Shown in pieces: positions 42,699-50,885 of a stretch of 64,000 nt of DNA. The DNA is from Perlucidibaca piscinae DSM 21586. GTDB taxonomy: Bacteria; Pseudomonadota; Gammaproteobacteria; Pseudomonadales; Moraxellaceae. The notes beneath the pieces were generated by a model. That model ran no database searches. It saw only the letters and a list, made by a program, of their open reading frames with translations, and had not been told where the DNA came from. How positions within the stretch are numbered: position 1 is the stretch's first letter; the number at the start of each line of letters is the position of its first letter. The position numbers and the translations under genes were made by a program. Location of the stretch: the NCBI RefSeq assembly GCF_000420045.1, contig NZ_ATUE01000006.1, positions 558,001 to 622,000 of the forward strand. The letters are read 5' to 3'.

Positions 42699-43817
42699 TC
42701 AATAGCCCGGGTCGGCGTTCGGCGCCAGCGCCGGAATCAGCGGCAGTTCACTGCGCACCAGGGCATTCTGCGCACGATGGCGCAGCGCATGATCGAGCAG
42801 CACGATGGCCAGCATGGCCTCGGCGATCGGTGTCGCGCGCACGCCCACGCAGGGGTCGTGCCGGCCCTTGGTGACCACCTCGATGGCCTCGCCGCGCGTG
42901 TTGATGCTGCGACCCGGCGTGGTGATGCTGGAGGTCGGCTTGAGCGCGATGCGCACGATCAGGTCCTGGCCGCTGGAGATGCCGCCGAGCACGCCACCGG
43001 AATGGTTGCTCAGGAAGCCCTCGGGGGTGAGCTCGTCGCGGTGCTGCTCGCCGCGCTGGCTGACCACGGCAAAGCCGTCACCGATCTCCACGCCCTTGAC
43101 CGCGTTGATGCTCATCATGGCATGCGCGATGTCGGCATCGAGACGGTCGAACACCGGCTCGCCCCAGCCCGCCGGCATGCCCGAGGCGAACACCTCGACG
43201 GCGGCGCCGATGCTCGAATGCTCCTCGCGCATGCTCAGCACCAGACGCTCCATCTTCGGCACCGCCTCGCGGTCACCGCAGAAGAACGGATTCTGGCTGA
43301 CGTAGTCCCAGTCGCAGGTCTGCGCCTTGATGTCACCGATCTGCGACACGCGACCGCGGATGGTCACGCCGAACTGCTCCTTCAGCACCTTGCGCGCGAT
43401 CGCGCCGGCGGCCACGCGCATGGCGGTCTCGCGGGCGCTGGAGCGGCCACCGCCACGGTAGTCACGAAAACCGTACTTGTGGCTGTAGGTGTAGTCGGCG
43501 TGGGCCGGACGGAAGGTCTCGGCGATGTTGCCGTAATCCTTGGAGCGCTGGTCGGTGTTCTCGATCAGCAGCGCGATCGGGGTACCGGTGGTGCGACCCT
43601 CGAACACGCCGGAGAGAATGCGCACGACATCCTCTTCCTTGCGCTGGGTGGCGAACGACGACGTCCCCGGCTTGCGGCGGTCGAGATCCCCCTGCAGGTC
43701 GGCCTCGCTGAGCGCGATGCCCGGCGGCACGCCATCGACGATGGCGGTCAGGGCCGGGCCATGCGACTCGCCGGCGGTGGTGACGGTGAAGACAAGTCCG
43801 ATGCTGTTGCCGGCCAT
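42699..43817 (-). CDS. aroC: Chorismate synthase
   Basis: AroC (372 aa) makes chorismate from EPSP using reduced FMN, the last shared step to aromatic amino acids and folate. The family signatures GESHGPAL, RGGGRSSARETA and the C-terminal GRHDPCVGVRATPI are present. I chose the ATG at 43817; the open frame upstream crosses the spacer into prmB. It follows prmB by 25 bp and is probably co-transcribed. Confidence 0.97.
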   Translation of the reverse strand: MAGNSIGLVFTVTTAGESHGPALTAIVDGVPPGIALSEADLQGDLDRRKPGTSSFATQRKEEDVVRILSGVFEGRTTGTPIALLIENTDQRSKDYGNIAETFRPAHADYTYSHKYGFRDYRGGGRSSARETAMRVAAGAIARKVLKEQFGVTIRGRVSQIGDIKAQTCDWDYVSQNPFFCGDREAVPKMERLVLSMREEHSSIGAAVEVFASGMPAGWGEPVFDRLDADIAHAMMSINAVKGVEIGDGFAVVSQRGEQHRDELTPEGFLSNHSGGVLGGISSGQDLIVRIALKPTSSITTPGRSINTRGEAIEVVTKGRHDPCVGVRATPIAEAMLAIVLLDHALRHRAQNALVRSELPLIPALAPNADPGY

Positions 43818-43842
43818 GATGACGCTACTCTCGCAAAAGGTC

Positions 43843-44799
43843 TCAGATGCTGCTTTCGAACAGGGCCTGGTGCTCGCGGCACAGGTCCGCGGTGAGCACG
43901 AACACGCCGCTGCCGCCGCGCTCGAACTCGACCCAGACAAAGGGCACGTCCGGGAAGGTCTGCTGCAGGGCCCACTGCGAGTTGCCGACCTCGATCACCA
44001 GCACGCCATCGTCGGTGAGGTAGTCGGCAGCCTCGGCGAGGATGCGCTTGGTGACGTCCAGGCCATCCGGGCCGGACGCCAGGCCAAGCTCGGGCTCGCG
44101 CAGGAACTCCTCGGGCAGATCGGCCATGTCCTCGGCATCGACATAGGGCGGATTGCTGACGATGAGGTCGTAGCGCTGGCCCGGCAGCTTGCTGAACACG
44201 TCCGACTCGAGCAGGCTGACGCGATGCTGCAGCTCGTGATGCTCGACGTTCACCGCTGCCACCGACAACGCGTCGAGGGAGATGTCGGTGGCATCCACGA
44301 AGGCGTCCGGGAACTCCTTGGCGCAGGCGATGGCAATGCAGCCGGAGCCGGTGCAGAGATCGAGAATGCGCAGCGGCTCATCCTTCAGCCATGGCAGGAA
44401 GCGGTCCTCGATGAGCTCGGCAATGGGCGAGCGCGGCACCAGCACGCGCTCGTCGACATAGAACGGCATGCCGCAGAAATAGGCCAGGTTGAGCAGATAG
44501 GCCAGCGGCGTGCGCTCGTTGACGCGGCGACGCAGCAGCTCGGCGACCTGACGGCGCTCGCTGGGCAGCAGCACGGCATCGAGGATCTGGTCATCCGCCG
44601 ACCACTCCAGGTTCAGCGTCTGCATGACCAGGGCCGAGGCCTCGGCGAAGGGATCGCTGGTGCCGTGACCCAGATGCACGTCGCAGCCGCGGAAGCAGGT
44701 CACGCAGAAGCGCATCCAGTCGCGGATGGTGCTCAGGCCCTGGACGGCCTCCTCGAGCTGGGCGTCGGACAGGGTCAGGGCGGGCAGATCGTGGCTCAC
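43843..44799 (-). CDS. prmB: 50S ribosomal protein L3 glutamine methyltransferase
   Basis: PrmB (318 aa) methylates a glutamine of ribosomal protein L3. The SAM motif ILDLCTGSGCIAIA is at about 145-158 and the glutamine-binding NPPY motif at 216-219. The start is a GTG at 44799 with GGAG 6 nt upstream. The prmB-aroC order matches Pseudomonas. Confidence 0.95.
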   Translation of the reverse strand: MSHDLPALTLSDAQLEEAVQGLSTIRDWMRFCVTCFRGCDVHLGHGTSDPFAEASALVMQTLNLEWSADDQILDAVLLPSERRQVAELLRRRVNERTPLAYLLNLAYFCGMPFYVDERVLVPRSPIAELIEDRFLPWLKDEPLRILDLCTGSGCIAIACAKEFPDAFVDATDISLDALSVAAVNVEHHELQHRVSLLESDVFSKLPGQRYDLIVSNPPYVDAEDMADLPEEFLREPELGLASGPDGLDVTKRILAEAADYLTDDGVLVIEVGNSQWALQQTFPDVPFVWVEFERGGSGVFVLTADLCREHQALFESSI

Positions 44800-44861
44800 G
44801 CGGGCTCCGGAAATCGGCTGGCAAATGGCAAGGATGTGATTCTACATGGATTTCCGGTGAC

Positions 44862-45272
44862 TCAGGCAGTCACGTCAAAGGGATTGATAACCGCCACCCC
44901 CAGGGCCTTGAAGTCAGCCACGTTGCGACTGACCACCGTGAGACCATGCCGAATGGCGGTGGCGGCGATCATGGCATCCTCATGCAGGGTGTCTGACTGC
45001 CGGTGCATCAATCTGGCCCACTGCCTGAAGGCGGCAGCATCCATGTCGAGAACAGCCCGGGTGGCCACCACCCCCTCCAGCCAGGCCTCCAGTACAGCCG
45101 CTTTGTCCGGATCCTGTTCGCGCGTCAGCTCGATGCCAGCCTGGATCTCCCCCACCGACACCGCTGACAAAAAAAGATGCCGATCCTCGATGCGCTGCAT
45201 CCACGCCACGACGGCACCATGCGGTCGTGGCTTGCGCAATTCGGAAATGACATTGGTATCGATCAGGTACAT
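44862..45272 (-). CDS. vapC: PIN-domain toxin (VapC-like)
   Basis: PIN-domain ribonuclease of 136 aa. The acidic metal-binding residues are in YLIDTNVISEL (Asp5), SVSVGEIQAG (Glu), HEDAMIAATA and SRNVADF. It probably cleaves tRNA or other RNA when unrestrained. I prefer the ATG at 45272, which has AGGAG 5 nt upstream, over a GTG at 45278. It starts 2 bp after the antitoxin stop. It sits between prmB and smr, which are neighbours in Pseudomonas. Confidence 0.9.
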   Translation of the reverse strand: MYLIDTNVISELRKPRPHGAVVAWMQRIEDRHLFLSAVSVGEIQAGIELTREQDPDKAAVLEAWLEGVVATRAVLDMDAAAFRQWARLMHRQSDTLHEDAMIAATAIRHGLTVVSRNVADFKALGVAVINPFDVTA

Positions 45273-45274
45273 CG

Positions 45275-45532
45275 TCACTCCTGGGCGTGAATGACACGCC
45301 GGCGCGCCCGGCCGCGTGTCGGGAGAATCAGCTCGCCGCGCACCTCATCCGTGAGCAGCAGTTGCTTCAATGACGGGCCGGCCTGCGCCTGCAAGCGCTG
45401 CCACTCCGTCACGGGTACCAGCACCGCTGCCGGCAGCCCTCGCCGAGTCACCATCTGCGGCCCCTGATCAAGACAACGGTCGAGGAACTCGCTGAAACGC
45501 GCCTTGGCGTCTTGCACCGGCCAGCTCTGCAT
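45275..45532 (-). CDS. Phd/YefM-type antitoxin
   Basis: Protein of 85 aa. The N-terminus WPVQDAKARFSEFLD and VTRRGLPAAVLVPVTEWQRL are typical of Phd/YefM antitoxins, which bind DNA through the N-terminal half and wrap the toxin with the C-terminal half. It precedes its VapC-like toxin gene. A 20-bp perfect palindrome lies 15 bp upstream of its start, as expected for autoregulation. Confidence 0.9.
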   Translation of the reverse strand: MQSWPVQDAKARFSEFLDRCLDQGPQMVTRRGLPAAVLVPVTEWQRLQAQAGPSLKQLLLTDEVRGELILPTRGRARRRVIHAQE

Positions 45533-45547
45533 GATTCGCCACCAAAT

Positions 45548-45567
45548 AACTAGTCATATGACTAGTT
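45548..45567. promoter_or_regulatory. Antitoxin operator palindrome AACTAGTCATATGACTAGTT
   Basis: A perfect 20-bp palindrome lies directly upstream of the Phd-like antitoxin gene, in an AT-rich island. Phd-family antitoxins autoregulate from such sites, so this is the probable operator. Confidence 0.7.
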
Positions 45568-45619
45568 TTTCACGAGGACATCCTGCGCGCAACAGTCACG
45601 TCGCGACATCGCTATCGCC

Positions 45620-45625
45620 TATAAT
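45620..45625 (+). promoter_or_regulatory. -10 box TATAAT upstream of smr
   Basis: A perfect TATAAT lies 31 bp before the smr ATG, but no convincing -35 hexamer is found at 16-18 nt. It is a plausible start site only. Confidence 0.35.
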
Positions 45626-45656
45626 CAGGTCTCTTGCCTGAAGGTATAGACCACGC

Positions 45657-46385
45657 ATGAAAGATCCGCTGCTGACCACTCTGCGCCGCCAGCTCAAGGC
45701 CGAGGCGCCAGTCGTGCCCGCCGTGAAGACAGCAGCTGTCAGCGTGCCGGCACGCGCCGAACCCGAGCTCAGTGACGAGGAGCTCTTCGCCCGCGCCACC
45801 CGGGGTGCCCGACGCATGGACGCTGCCGTCCCGCCACCATCACGCCCGACCAGACCGCGCAAGCCGGATGCCATGACGCTGCTGCGCCGGGCGCAGGCTG
45901 AGGGGGGTGACCAACGGGAACAGGTGCCGCTGTCCGATACCGTGGCGCTGCAGGCCGGCGTGGCGCCGGAAGCCGTGCTGAGCTTCAAGCGCAACGGGGT
46001 CCAGGAGCGCCAGCTGGAACAGCTCAAGGCCGGCAAGCTGCCCTGGCGTCACGCCGTCGACCTGCACGGCTGTACCCTGGAGCAGGCGCGCGAGGCTGTC
46101 CTGCAGCTGCTGGACGAAGCCAGACGCGATGGCATCACGGTCGTGAAGATCGTCCATGGCAAGGGCCAGGTGAATGGCCAGGCCCTGCTCAAGACGGCCG
46201 TCAGCGGCTGGCTGCGACAGGTGCCCGGCGTGCTCGCCTATGTCAGCGCCAGCCCGCGTGACGGCGGCACCGGGGCCGTGCTGGTGCTGCTCAAGCGCCC
46301 GCGCGAGACGGGCACGCCCGGCGACCACCCGGAAAAACGCGCCGCCGCGGATGCGGACGGCGCAATCAGGCCGCGCGGCGTGTAG
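45657..46385 (+). CDS. smrA: Smr-domain DNA/RNA nuclease-like protein
   Basis: Protein of 242 aa with a disordered charged N-terminal half and a C-terminal Smr domain (about 130-215) with the DLHG (135-138) and HGKG motifs. Smr domains nick or bind nucleic acid and some rescue stalled ribosomes; SmrB of E. coli is one such case. The conserved position near prmB/aroC and folE matches the Pseudomonas Smr gene. Its C-terminal tail is low-complexity. Confidence 0.85.
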   Translation: MKDPLLTTLRRQLKAEAPVVPAVKTAAVSVPARAEPELSDEELFARATRGARRMDAAVPPPSRPTRPRKPDAMTLLRRAQAEGGDQREQVPLSDTVALQAGVAPEAVLSFKRNGVQERQLEQLKAGKLPWRHAVDLHGCTLEQAREAVLQLLDEARRDGITVVKIVHGKGQVNGQALLKTAVSGWLRQVPGVLAYVSASPRDGGTGAVLVLLKRPRETGTPGDHPEKRAAADADGAIRPRGV

Positions 46386-46450
46386 GCTTTACTCCCCCAG
46401 GCATTACCGATACGGTGCGCTTCCCAACTGCCACTTGCACGAGAACAATC

Positions 46451-46993
46451 ATGGAAAACGCCTACGCGGACATCATCCGCGCCGTGGGTGAAGACCTGGG
46501 CCGCCCCGGCCTGCTCGACACACCGAAACGTGCCGCCAAGGCATTCAAGTACCTTTGCAAGGGCTACGAGGAAGATCTCGACACCATTGTGAACGGTGCC
46601 ATCTTCCCCTCCGAGAACGACCAGATGGTCCTGGTCAAGGACATCGAACTGTATTCGCTGTGCGAGCATCACCTGCTGCCGTTCATTGGCAAGGTGCACG
46701 TCGCCTACATCCCGTCCGGCAAGGTCCTCGGCCTGTCCAAGGTGGCTCGCATCGCCGACATGTACGCGCGTCGCATGCAGATCCAGGAGAACCTGACCAA
46801 GCAGATCGCCGACGCCATCCAGAAGGTCACCAACGCCCGCGGCGTCGCCGTGACCATCGAGGCCAAGCACATGTGCATGATGATGCGCGGTGTCGAGAAG
46901 CAGAACTCGGTGATGAAGACCTCGATCATGCTGGGTCTGTTCCGTGAGAACCCGCAGACGCGCAACGAGTTTCTGTCGCTGATCAAGGACTGA
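46451..46993 (+). CDS. folE: GTP cyclohydrolase I
   Basis: FolE (180 aa) converts GTP to dihydroneopterin triphosphate, the first step of folate synthesis. The zinc ligands Cys71 and His74 (CEHHLLPF) and Cys142 (KHMCMMMRG) are intact. I chose the ATG at 46451 (MENAY...) because the 12 extra codons of the longer frame look like leader sequence. It is followed by a large hairpin repeat and is convergent with a HAD gene. Confidence 0.96.
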   Translation: MENAYADIIRAVGEDLGRPGLLDTPKRAAKAFKYLCKGYEEDLDTIVNGAIFPSENDQMVLVKDIELYSLCEHHLLPFIGKVHVAYIPSGKVLGLSKVARIADMYARRMQIQENLTKQIADAIQKVTNARGVAVTIEAKHMCMMMRGVEKQNSVMKTSIMLGLFRENPQTRNEFLSLIKD

Positions 46994-47018
46994 GTCCAGC
47001 GAACAGCTGCTGCTCAAC

Positions 47019-47123
47019 GCGATCGGGTGGGGTGCATGGCAAAACGCGCCGTGGATACATCCCTGTAGGCTCAGCTCGGCATCCATGCCTCGCACGGTTT
47101 TGCCACGCACCCCACCCGATCGC
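47019..47123 (-). repeat. Dispersed hairpin element, copy 1
   Basis: Outer arms 47019-47045 and 47097-47123 (27 nt each) pair with one mismatch. The interior, read on the minus strand, has a small ATGGAT-containing hairpin followed by the conserved core GAGCCTACAGGGATGTA and CCACGGCG. It fills most of the 135-bp spacer between the convergent folE and HAD genes and could act as a bidirectional terminator. The core recurs in two other copies at 50.6 and 50.8 kb. Confidence 0.85.
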
Positions 47124-47128
47124 TCGCG

Positions 47129-47887
47129 TTATCTGTTCAGCACCGCCATCACCGCGCTCAGCACATCCGCCGCACATGTCGCACCCGGCGGCAATTGCTG
47201 TTCATCTCCGCTGCGGTACTTGCCGGTGCGCACCAACACGCCCTGCAGACCTGCGTTCAGCGCACCCAGCACGTCTGCGTCGACGTCGTCACCGATCATG
47301 ACCGTGTCCGCCGCTGACACGCCCATGCTGGCGCAGGCCAGGTCGAACATGGCGCGCCCGGGCTTGCCGATGACCTCGGCAGTCACGCCGCTGGCGTACT
47401 CCAGCGCTTTCACGAAGGGACCGGCATCCAGCTCCAGCCGCTCGCGTCCCTGGAAGTAGCGATTCATGCCCACGGCAAGCAGCGGTGCGCCCTGCATGAG
47501 CAGGTCAAAGGCGATGTCCAGGCTGCGGTAATCCAGACCCTCGGCAGCGTCGCAAAGCACCACGGCATCCGGGTCATGGCAATCCACCCCGCTGAACTCG
47601 CTGCGAATGTCCGGATGCACCAGCAGCAAGGGTCGCAGGCCGCGACGGCGCAGGGTTTCGGCAACCACGCGGGGGGCGGCAAACAGGTGCGCCGCGGACA
47701 CGTTCAGACCCAGCCCGGCCAGCTCGGCAAGAATGGCGCTCTGCGGACGCCGGGAAGTATTGGTCAGCAGACGCCAGGGCAGCCCGGCATCATCCAGTGC
47801 CTGCAACGCCTCACGCGCACCAGGCAGCAGGCGCCCGCTGTCGGTGAGCACGCCCGCGATATCCAGACACACGGCTCGTATCGTCAT
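47129..47887 (-). CDS. HAD-superfamily IIA phosphatase (LHPP-like)
   Basis: Protein of 252 aa. HAD motif I is in AVCLDIAGVLTD, motif II in LLTNTSR, and motif IV in MIGDDVDADVLGA. The IIA-type cap and the CLDI(A/S)GVL wording resemble LHPP, a phosphohistidine/phospholysine phosphatase subgroup. The ATG at 47887 is chosen because the longer frame contains an unlikely leader. It is convergent with folE and divergent from hrpB. Confidence 0.85.
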   Translation of the reverse strand: MTIRAVCLDIAGVLTDSGRLLPGAREALQALDDAGLPWRLLTNTSRRPQSAILAELAGLGLNVSAAHLFAAPRVVAETLRRRGLRPLLLVHPDIRSEFSGVDCHDPDAVVLCDAAEGLDYRSLDIAFDLLMQGAPLLAVGMNRYFQGRERLELDAGPFVKALEYASGVTAEVIGKPGRAMFDLACASMGVSAADTVMIGDDVDADVLGALNAGLQGVLVRTGKYRSGDEQQLPPGATCAADVLSAVMAVLNR

Positions 47888-48017
47888 GACACCCTGTTCC
47901 TGCCCCGTCATGGCGTCAGCATAGAACATGGCGACCCTGCCGCAACAGCAGGTCGGCAATCAGCACTCCCGCTCCATGCCGTCATCGCGGTATAAAGCGC
48001 GCCTGACTCCCTGACCG

Positions 48018-50594
48018 ATGGCCGCCATGTCCCTGCCCGTCGACCTCGTGCTGCCTGACCTGCTCGCCACGCTGAGGCAACGCTCCGCGCTGGTGCTGCA
48101 GGCGCCACCGGGCAGTGGCAAGACCACGCGCGTGCCGCTGGCGCTGCTGGGCTGGCAGTCAGACACCAGCGGGCGCATGTCCCGGCTGGAGGAGCCCGCC
48201 TGGCTGGCCGGACGCCGCGTGGTCATGCTCGAACCTCGCCGGCTGGCCGCACGTTCGGCGGCACGCTACATGGCCTCGCTGATCGGCGAGCCTGTCGGCC
48301 AGCGCATCGGCTATCGCACGCGTCTCGACACCCGGATCAGTGCCGGCACCCGCATCGAGGTGGTCACCGAGGGCATCCTGACCCGGCTGCTGCGTGACGA
48401 CCCGGAACTTTCCGACTACGCCGCCGTCATCTTCGACGAGTTCCATGAACGCTCGCTGCAGGCCGACCTCGGGCTGGCGCTGACGCGCGAATGCCAGGAC
48501 GTGCTGCGCGACGACCTGCGCCTGATCGTGATGTCCGCCACCCTCGATCCGCTGCCGCTGTCACGCCTGCTCGGGGACGCCCCGGTGCTGTCCTGCGATG
48601 GTCGCCTGCACCCGGTGACGATCAGCTACAGCCCGCCAGATCGTCTGCCATTGCCGGATCATCTGCGCCAGGAAATCCTGCGCCTTCTGCACCAGGAGAC
48701 CGGCTCGCTGCTGGTGTTCCTGCCCGGCGAAGGCGAAATCCGGCGGCTTGCCGAGCGTCTGCAGGATGCCCTGCCGCCCGATGTCGACCTGTGTCCGCTG
48801 TTCGGACAGCTCGCCGGCGAGGATCAGGACCGGGCCATTGCACCGGCGGCGGCCGGGCGACGCAAGGTGGTGCTGGCCACCAGCATCGCCGAAACCAGCC
48901 TGACCATCGAAGGCATTCGTGTCGTGGTCGATGCCGGCCTCATGCGCGTGCCCTGCTTCGATCCCGGCAGCGGCATGACACGGCTGGTCACGCAGCGCGT
49001 CTCCCAGGCCAATGCCGAACAGCGACGCGGGCGCGCCGGTCGCCTCGGCCCGGGGCACTGCCTGCGCCTGTGGAGTGGCGAGGAACAACAGCGCCTGCGC
49101 CCGTTTGCCACGCCCGAGATTCTCGCCGCCGACCTCGCCGACCTGGTGCTGGCACTGGCGGCCTGGGGCACCCGCGACCCGGCCGGCATGGCCTGGCTGG
49201 ATGCACCACCGGCACCGGCCTGGGCACAGGCCCGAGACCAGCTGACGGCGCTGGGTGCACTGACCGCCGACGGCAGCATCACGGCGCATGGCGAGGCCAT
49301 GCAGCGACTCGGCCTGCCGCCGCGACTGGCGCATCTGATGCTGTGCGGGCGTGCAGAAGGACTGTCACGCCTCGCCGCCGACCTCGCCGCGCTGCTTGCC
49401 GAACGCGACCTGCTCGACAGCCGCGACGGTGCCGACATCCACCACCGGCTGGCCGTGCTGCGCGGCGAGCGCGCCAGCACCGGGGTCGACCGCGGCCGCC
49501 TGCGCCTGGTGCGGGACAGCGCGCGCCGACTGATGGACAGCACCCCGCACACGGCTGCCGGGAAGCCGCCGCGCGACAGCGCCCTGACAAAACGCATTGA
49601 CCGTGCCGACAGCCCGGCCGATGTCGGTCGTCTGCTGGCACGGGCATGGCCGGATGCCGTGGCCCGTCGCCGTCCCGGCAATGCGCCCCGCTACCTGCTT
49701 GCCAGCGGACGTGGTGCCTCGCTGCCAGCTGACGATGCCCTCGCCGGCGAACCCTGGCTGGTGGTTGTCGAAACTGACGGACAGGCCCGCGAAGCACGCA
49801 TCTTCCAGGCCGCGTCCGTCGACGCAGCCGACATCGAGAGCCTGTTCGCGGACCGCATCAGCACGCAGGATGATCTGGCCTGGGAGGCGCAGGCCGGAGC
49901 CGTCAGCGCCCGCCGCCTGAGGCGACTGGGTGCCATCGTGATCGACGAACAGCCGTTGCCACGCCCTGCCGCCGAGGTGCTGCTGCCCGCCTTCGTCGCC
50001 GGCGTGCAGGCAAGCGGCAGCGATGCCTTGCCATGGACACCGGCGCTGCGCCAGTGGCAGGCCCGCGTCAACATCCTGCACGACCTGGTGCCTTCAGACT
50101 GGCCGGATGTCAGCGATACGCAGCTGCTTGGCACCCTCGCGGACTGGGCCGGCCCTTGGCTGACCGGCATGCGCCGCCTCGCCGACCTGGCCAGCCTGCC
50201 GCTGCAGGATGCCCTCGGCAGCCTGCTGTCGTGGCCGCAGCAGCAGGAGCTGGAGCGTCTGCTGCCACGCAGCCTCGACGTGCCCAGCGGCTCGACCGTG
50301 GATATCGACTACACCGCCGAACACGGCCCGGTGCTGGCGGTGAAGCTGCAGGAAGTGTTCGGCTGGCAGGACACGCCGCGACTGGCCGACGGCCGCATCG
50401 CGCTGACCATGCATCTGCTGTCACCGGCACGACGACCGGTCGCGGTCACCGGCGACCTCGCCAGCTTCTGGCGCAACGCCTATGGCGAGGTGCGCAAGGA
50501 TCTGCGCGGGCGCTATCCCAAGCATCCGTGGCCGGAAGATCCGCTGACGGCGGTGGCGCAGCGCGGGGTCAAGCATCCGAAGCCCAAGGGCTGA
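48018..50594 (+). CDS. hrpB: ATP-dependent helicase HrpB
   Basis: DEAH/DExH helicase of 858 aa. Walker A is APPGSGKTT (about 29-37), motif II is the HrpB-type DEFH (140-143), motif III is MSATLD, and motif VI is QRRGRAGR. The HrpB C-terminal domain ends near residue 850. HrpB is a widespread RNA-helicase-like protein of unclear role. An in-frame ATG at 48027 is an alternative start; neither has a clear ribosome site. Confidence 0.94.
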   Translation: MAAMSLPVDLVLPDLLATLRQRSALVLQAPPGSGKTTRVPLALLGWQSDTSGRMSRLEEPAWLAGRRVVMLEPRRLAARSAARYMASLIGEPVGQRIGYRTRLDTRISAGTRIEVVTEGILTRLLRDDPELSDYAAVIFDEFHERSLQADLGLALTRECQDVLRDDLRLIVMSATLDPLPLSRLLGDAPVLSCDGRLHPVTISYSPPDRLPLPDHLRQEILRLLHQETGSLLVFLPGEGEIRRLAERLQDALPPDVDLCPLFGQLAGEDQDRAIAPAAAGRRKVVLATSIAETSLTIEGIRVVVDAGLMRVPCFDPGSGMTRLVTQRVSQANAEQRRGRAGRLGPGHCLRLWSGEEQQRLRPFATPEILAADLADLVLALAAWGTRDPAGMAWLDAPPAPAWAQARDQLTALGALTADGSITAHGEAMQRLGLPPRLAHLMLCGRAEGLSRLAADLAALLAERDLLDSRDGADIHHRLAVLRGERASTGVDRGRLRLVRDSARRLMDSTPHTAAGKPPRDSALTKRIDRADSPADVGRLLARAWPDAVARRRPGNAPRYLLASGRGASLPADDALAGEPWLVVVETDGQAREARIFQAASVDAADIESLFADRISTQDDLAWEAQAGAVSARRLRRLGAIVIDEQPLPRPAAEVLLPAFVAGVQASGSDALPWTPALRQWQARVNILHDLVPSDWPDVSDTQLLGTLADWAGPWLTGMRRLADLASLPLQDALGSLLSWPQQQELERLLPRSLDVPSGSTVDIDYTAEHGPVLAVKLQEVFGWQDTPRLADGRIALTMHLLSPARRPVAVTGDLASFWRNAYGEVRKDLRGRYPKHPWPEDPLTAVAQRGVKHPKPKG

Positions 50595-50603
50595 ACAGCG
50601 GGA

Positions 50604-50715
50604 GCACGCGGAAGGCGGGATGGCGAGAAAACACGCCGTGAATACGTCCCTGTAGGCTCGCATGCGCCATCCATGGCGCATGACGGTTTTCCCCGCCATC
50701 CCGCCTTCCGCGTGC
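50604..50715 (-). repeat. Dispersed hairpin element, copy 2
   Basis: Outer arms 50604-50632 and 50686-50715 pair over 22 perfect bases plus a few near the inner end. Inside, a perfect 10-2-10 hairpin (50661-50682, centred on CCATGG) is followed on the minus strand by GAGCCTACAGGGACGTA and TTCACGGCG. It starts 9 bp after the hrpB stop. Copies 1 and 2 also share a GTTTT/AAAAC step at the inner end of the outer stem. Confidence 0.85.
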
Positions 50716-50759
50716 CCCTAGAGATACCCCTGCTGTCAGTGAGCACCAAGTGCCCTGAC

Positions 50760-50870
50760 GTTCTGGTGGCCGGAGGCTCTGCAGGTGACATCACGCGCCA
50801 TGGATGGCGCGTGAGAGCCTACAGGGACGTACTTGCGGCGGTCACCGGCAGAGCCTCCGGCCACCAGAAC
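50760..50870 (+). repeat. Dispersed hairpin element, copy 3 (opposite orientation)
   Basis: Outer arms 50760-50789 and 50841-50870 (30 nt) pair with a single mismatch. Inside, a perfect 11-2-11 hairpin (50791-50814) with the same ATGGAT centre is followed on the plus strand by GAGCCTACAGGGACGTA and CTTGCGGCG. The outer-arm sequence is unrelated to copies 1 and 2. It ends 15 bp before the stop of the AdeT-like gene. No gene lies in 50595-50885; copies 2 and 3 account for most of it. Confidence 0.85.
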
Positions 50871-50885
50871 ACGACAGCACAGGCC

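Noticed and set aside
47019..47123. Considered as a simple Rho-independent terminator only
   Set aside because: There is no T tract, and the interior core recurs in two other places, so a dispersed element explains it better; a terminator role may still apply.
47991..47996. TATAAA as a hrpB promoter -10 box
   Set aside because: No -35 hexamer is found at a usable distance, so a promoter is not supported.
50595..50885. Considered as a CRISPR array or insertion-sequence remnant
   Set aside because: There are no regularly spaced identical repeats, no transposase frame and no target duplication. The structure is two nested hairpins.
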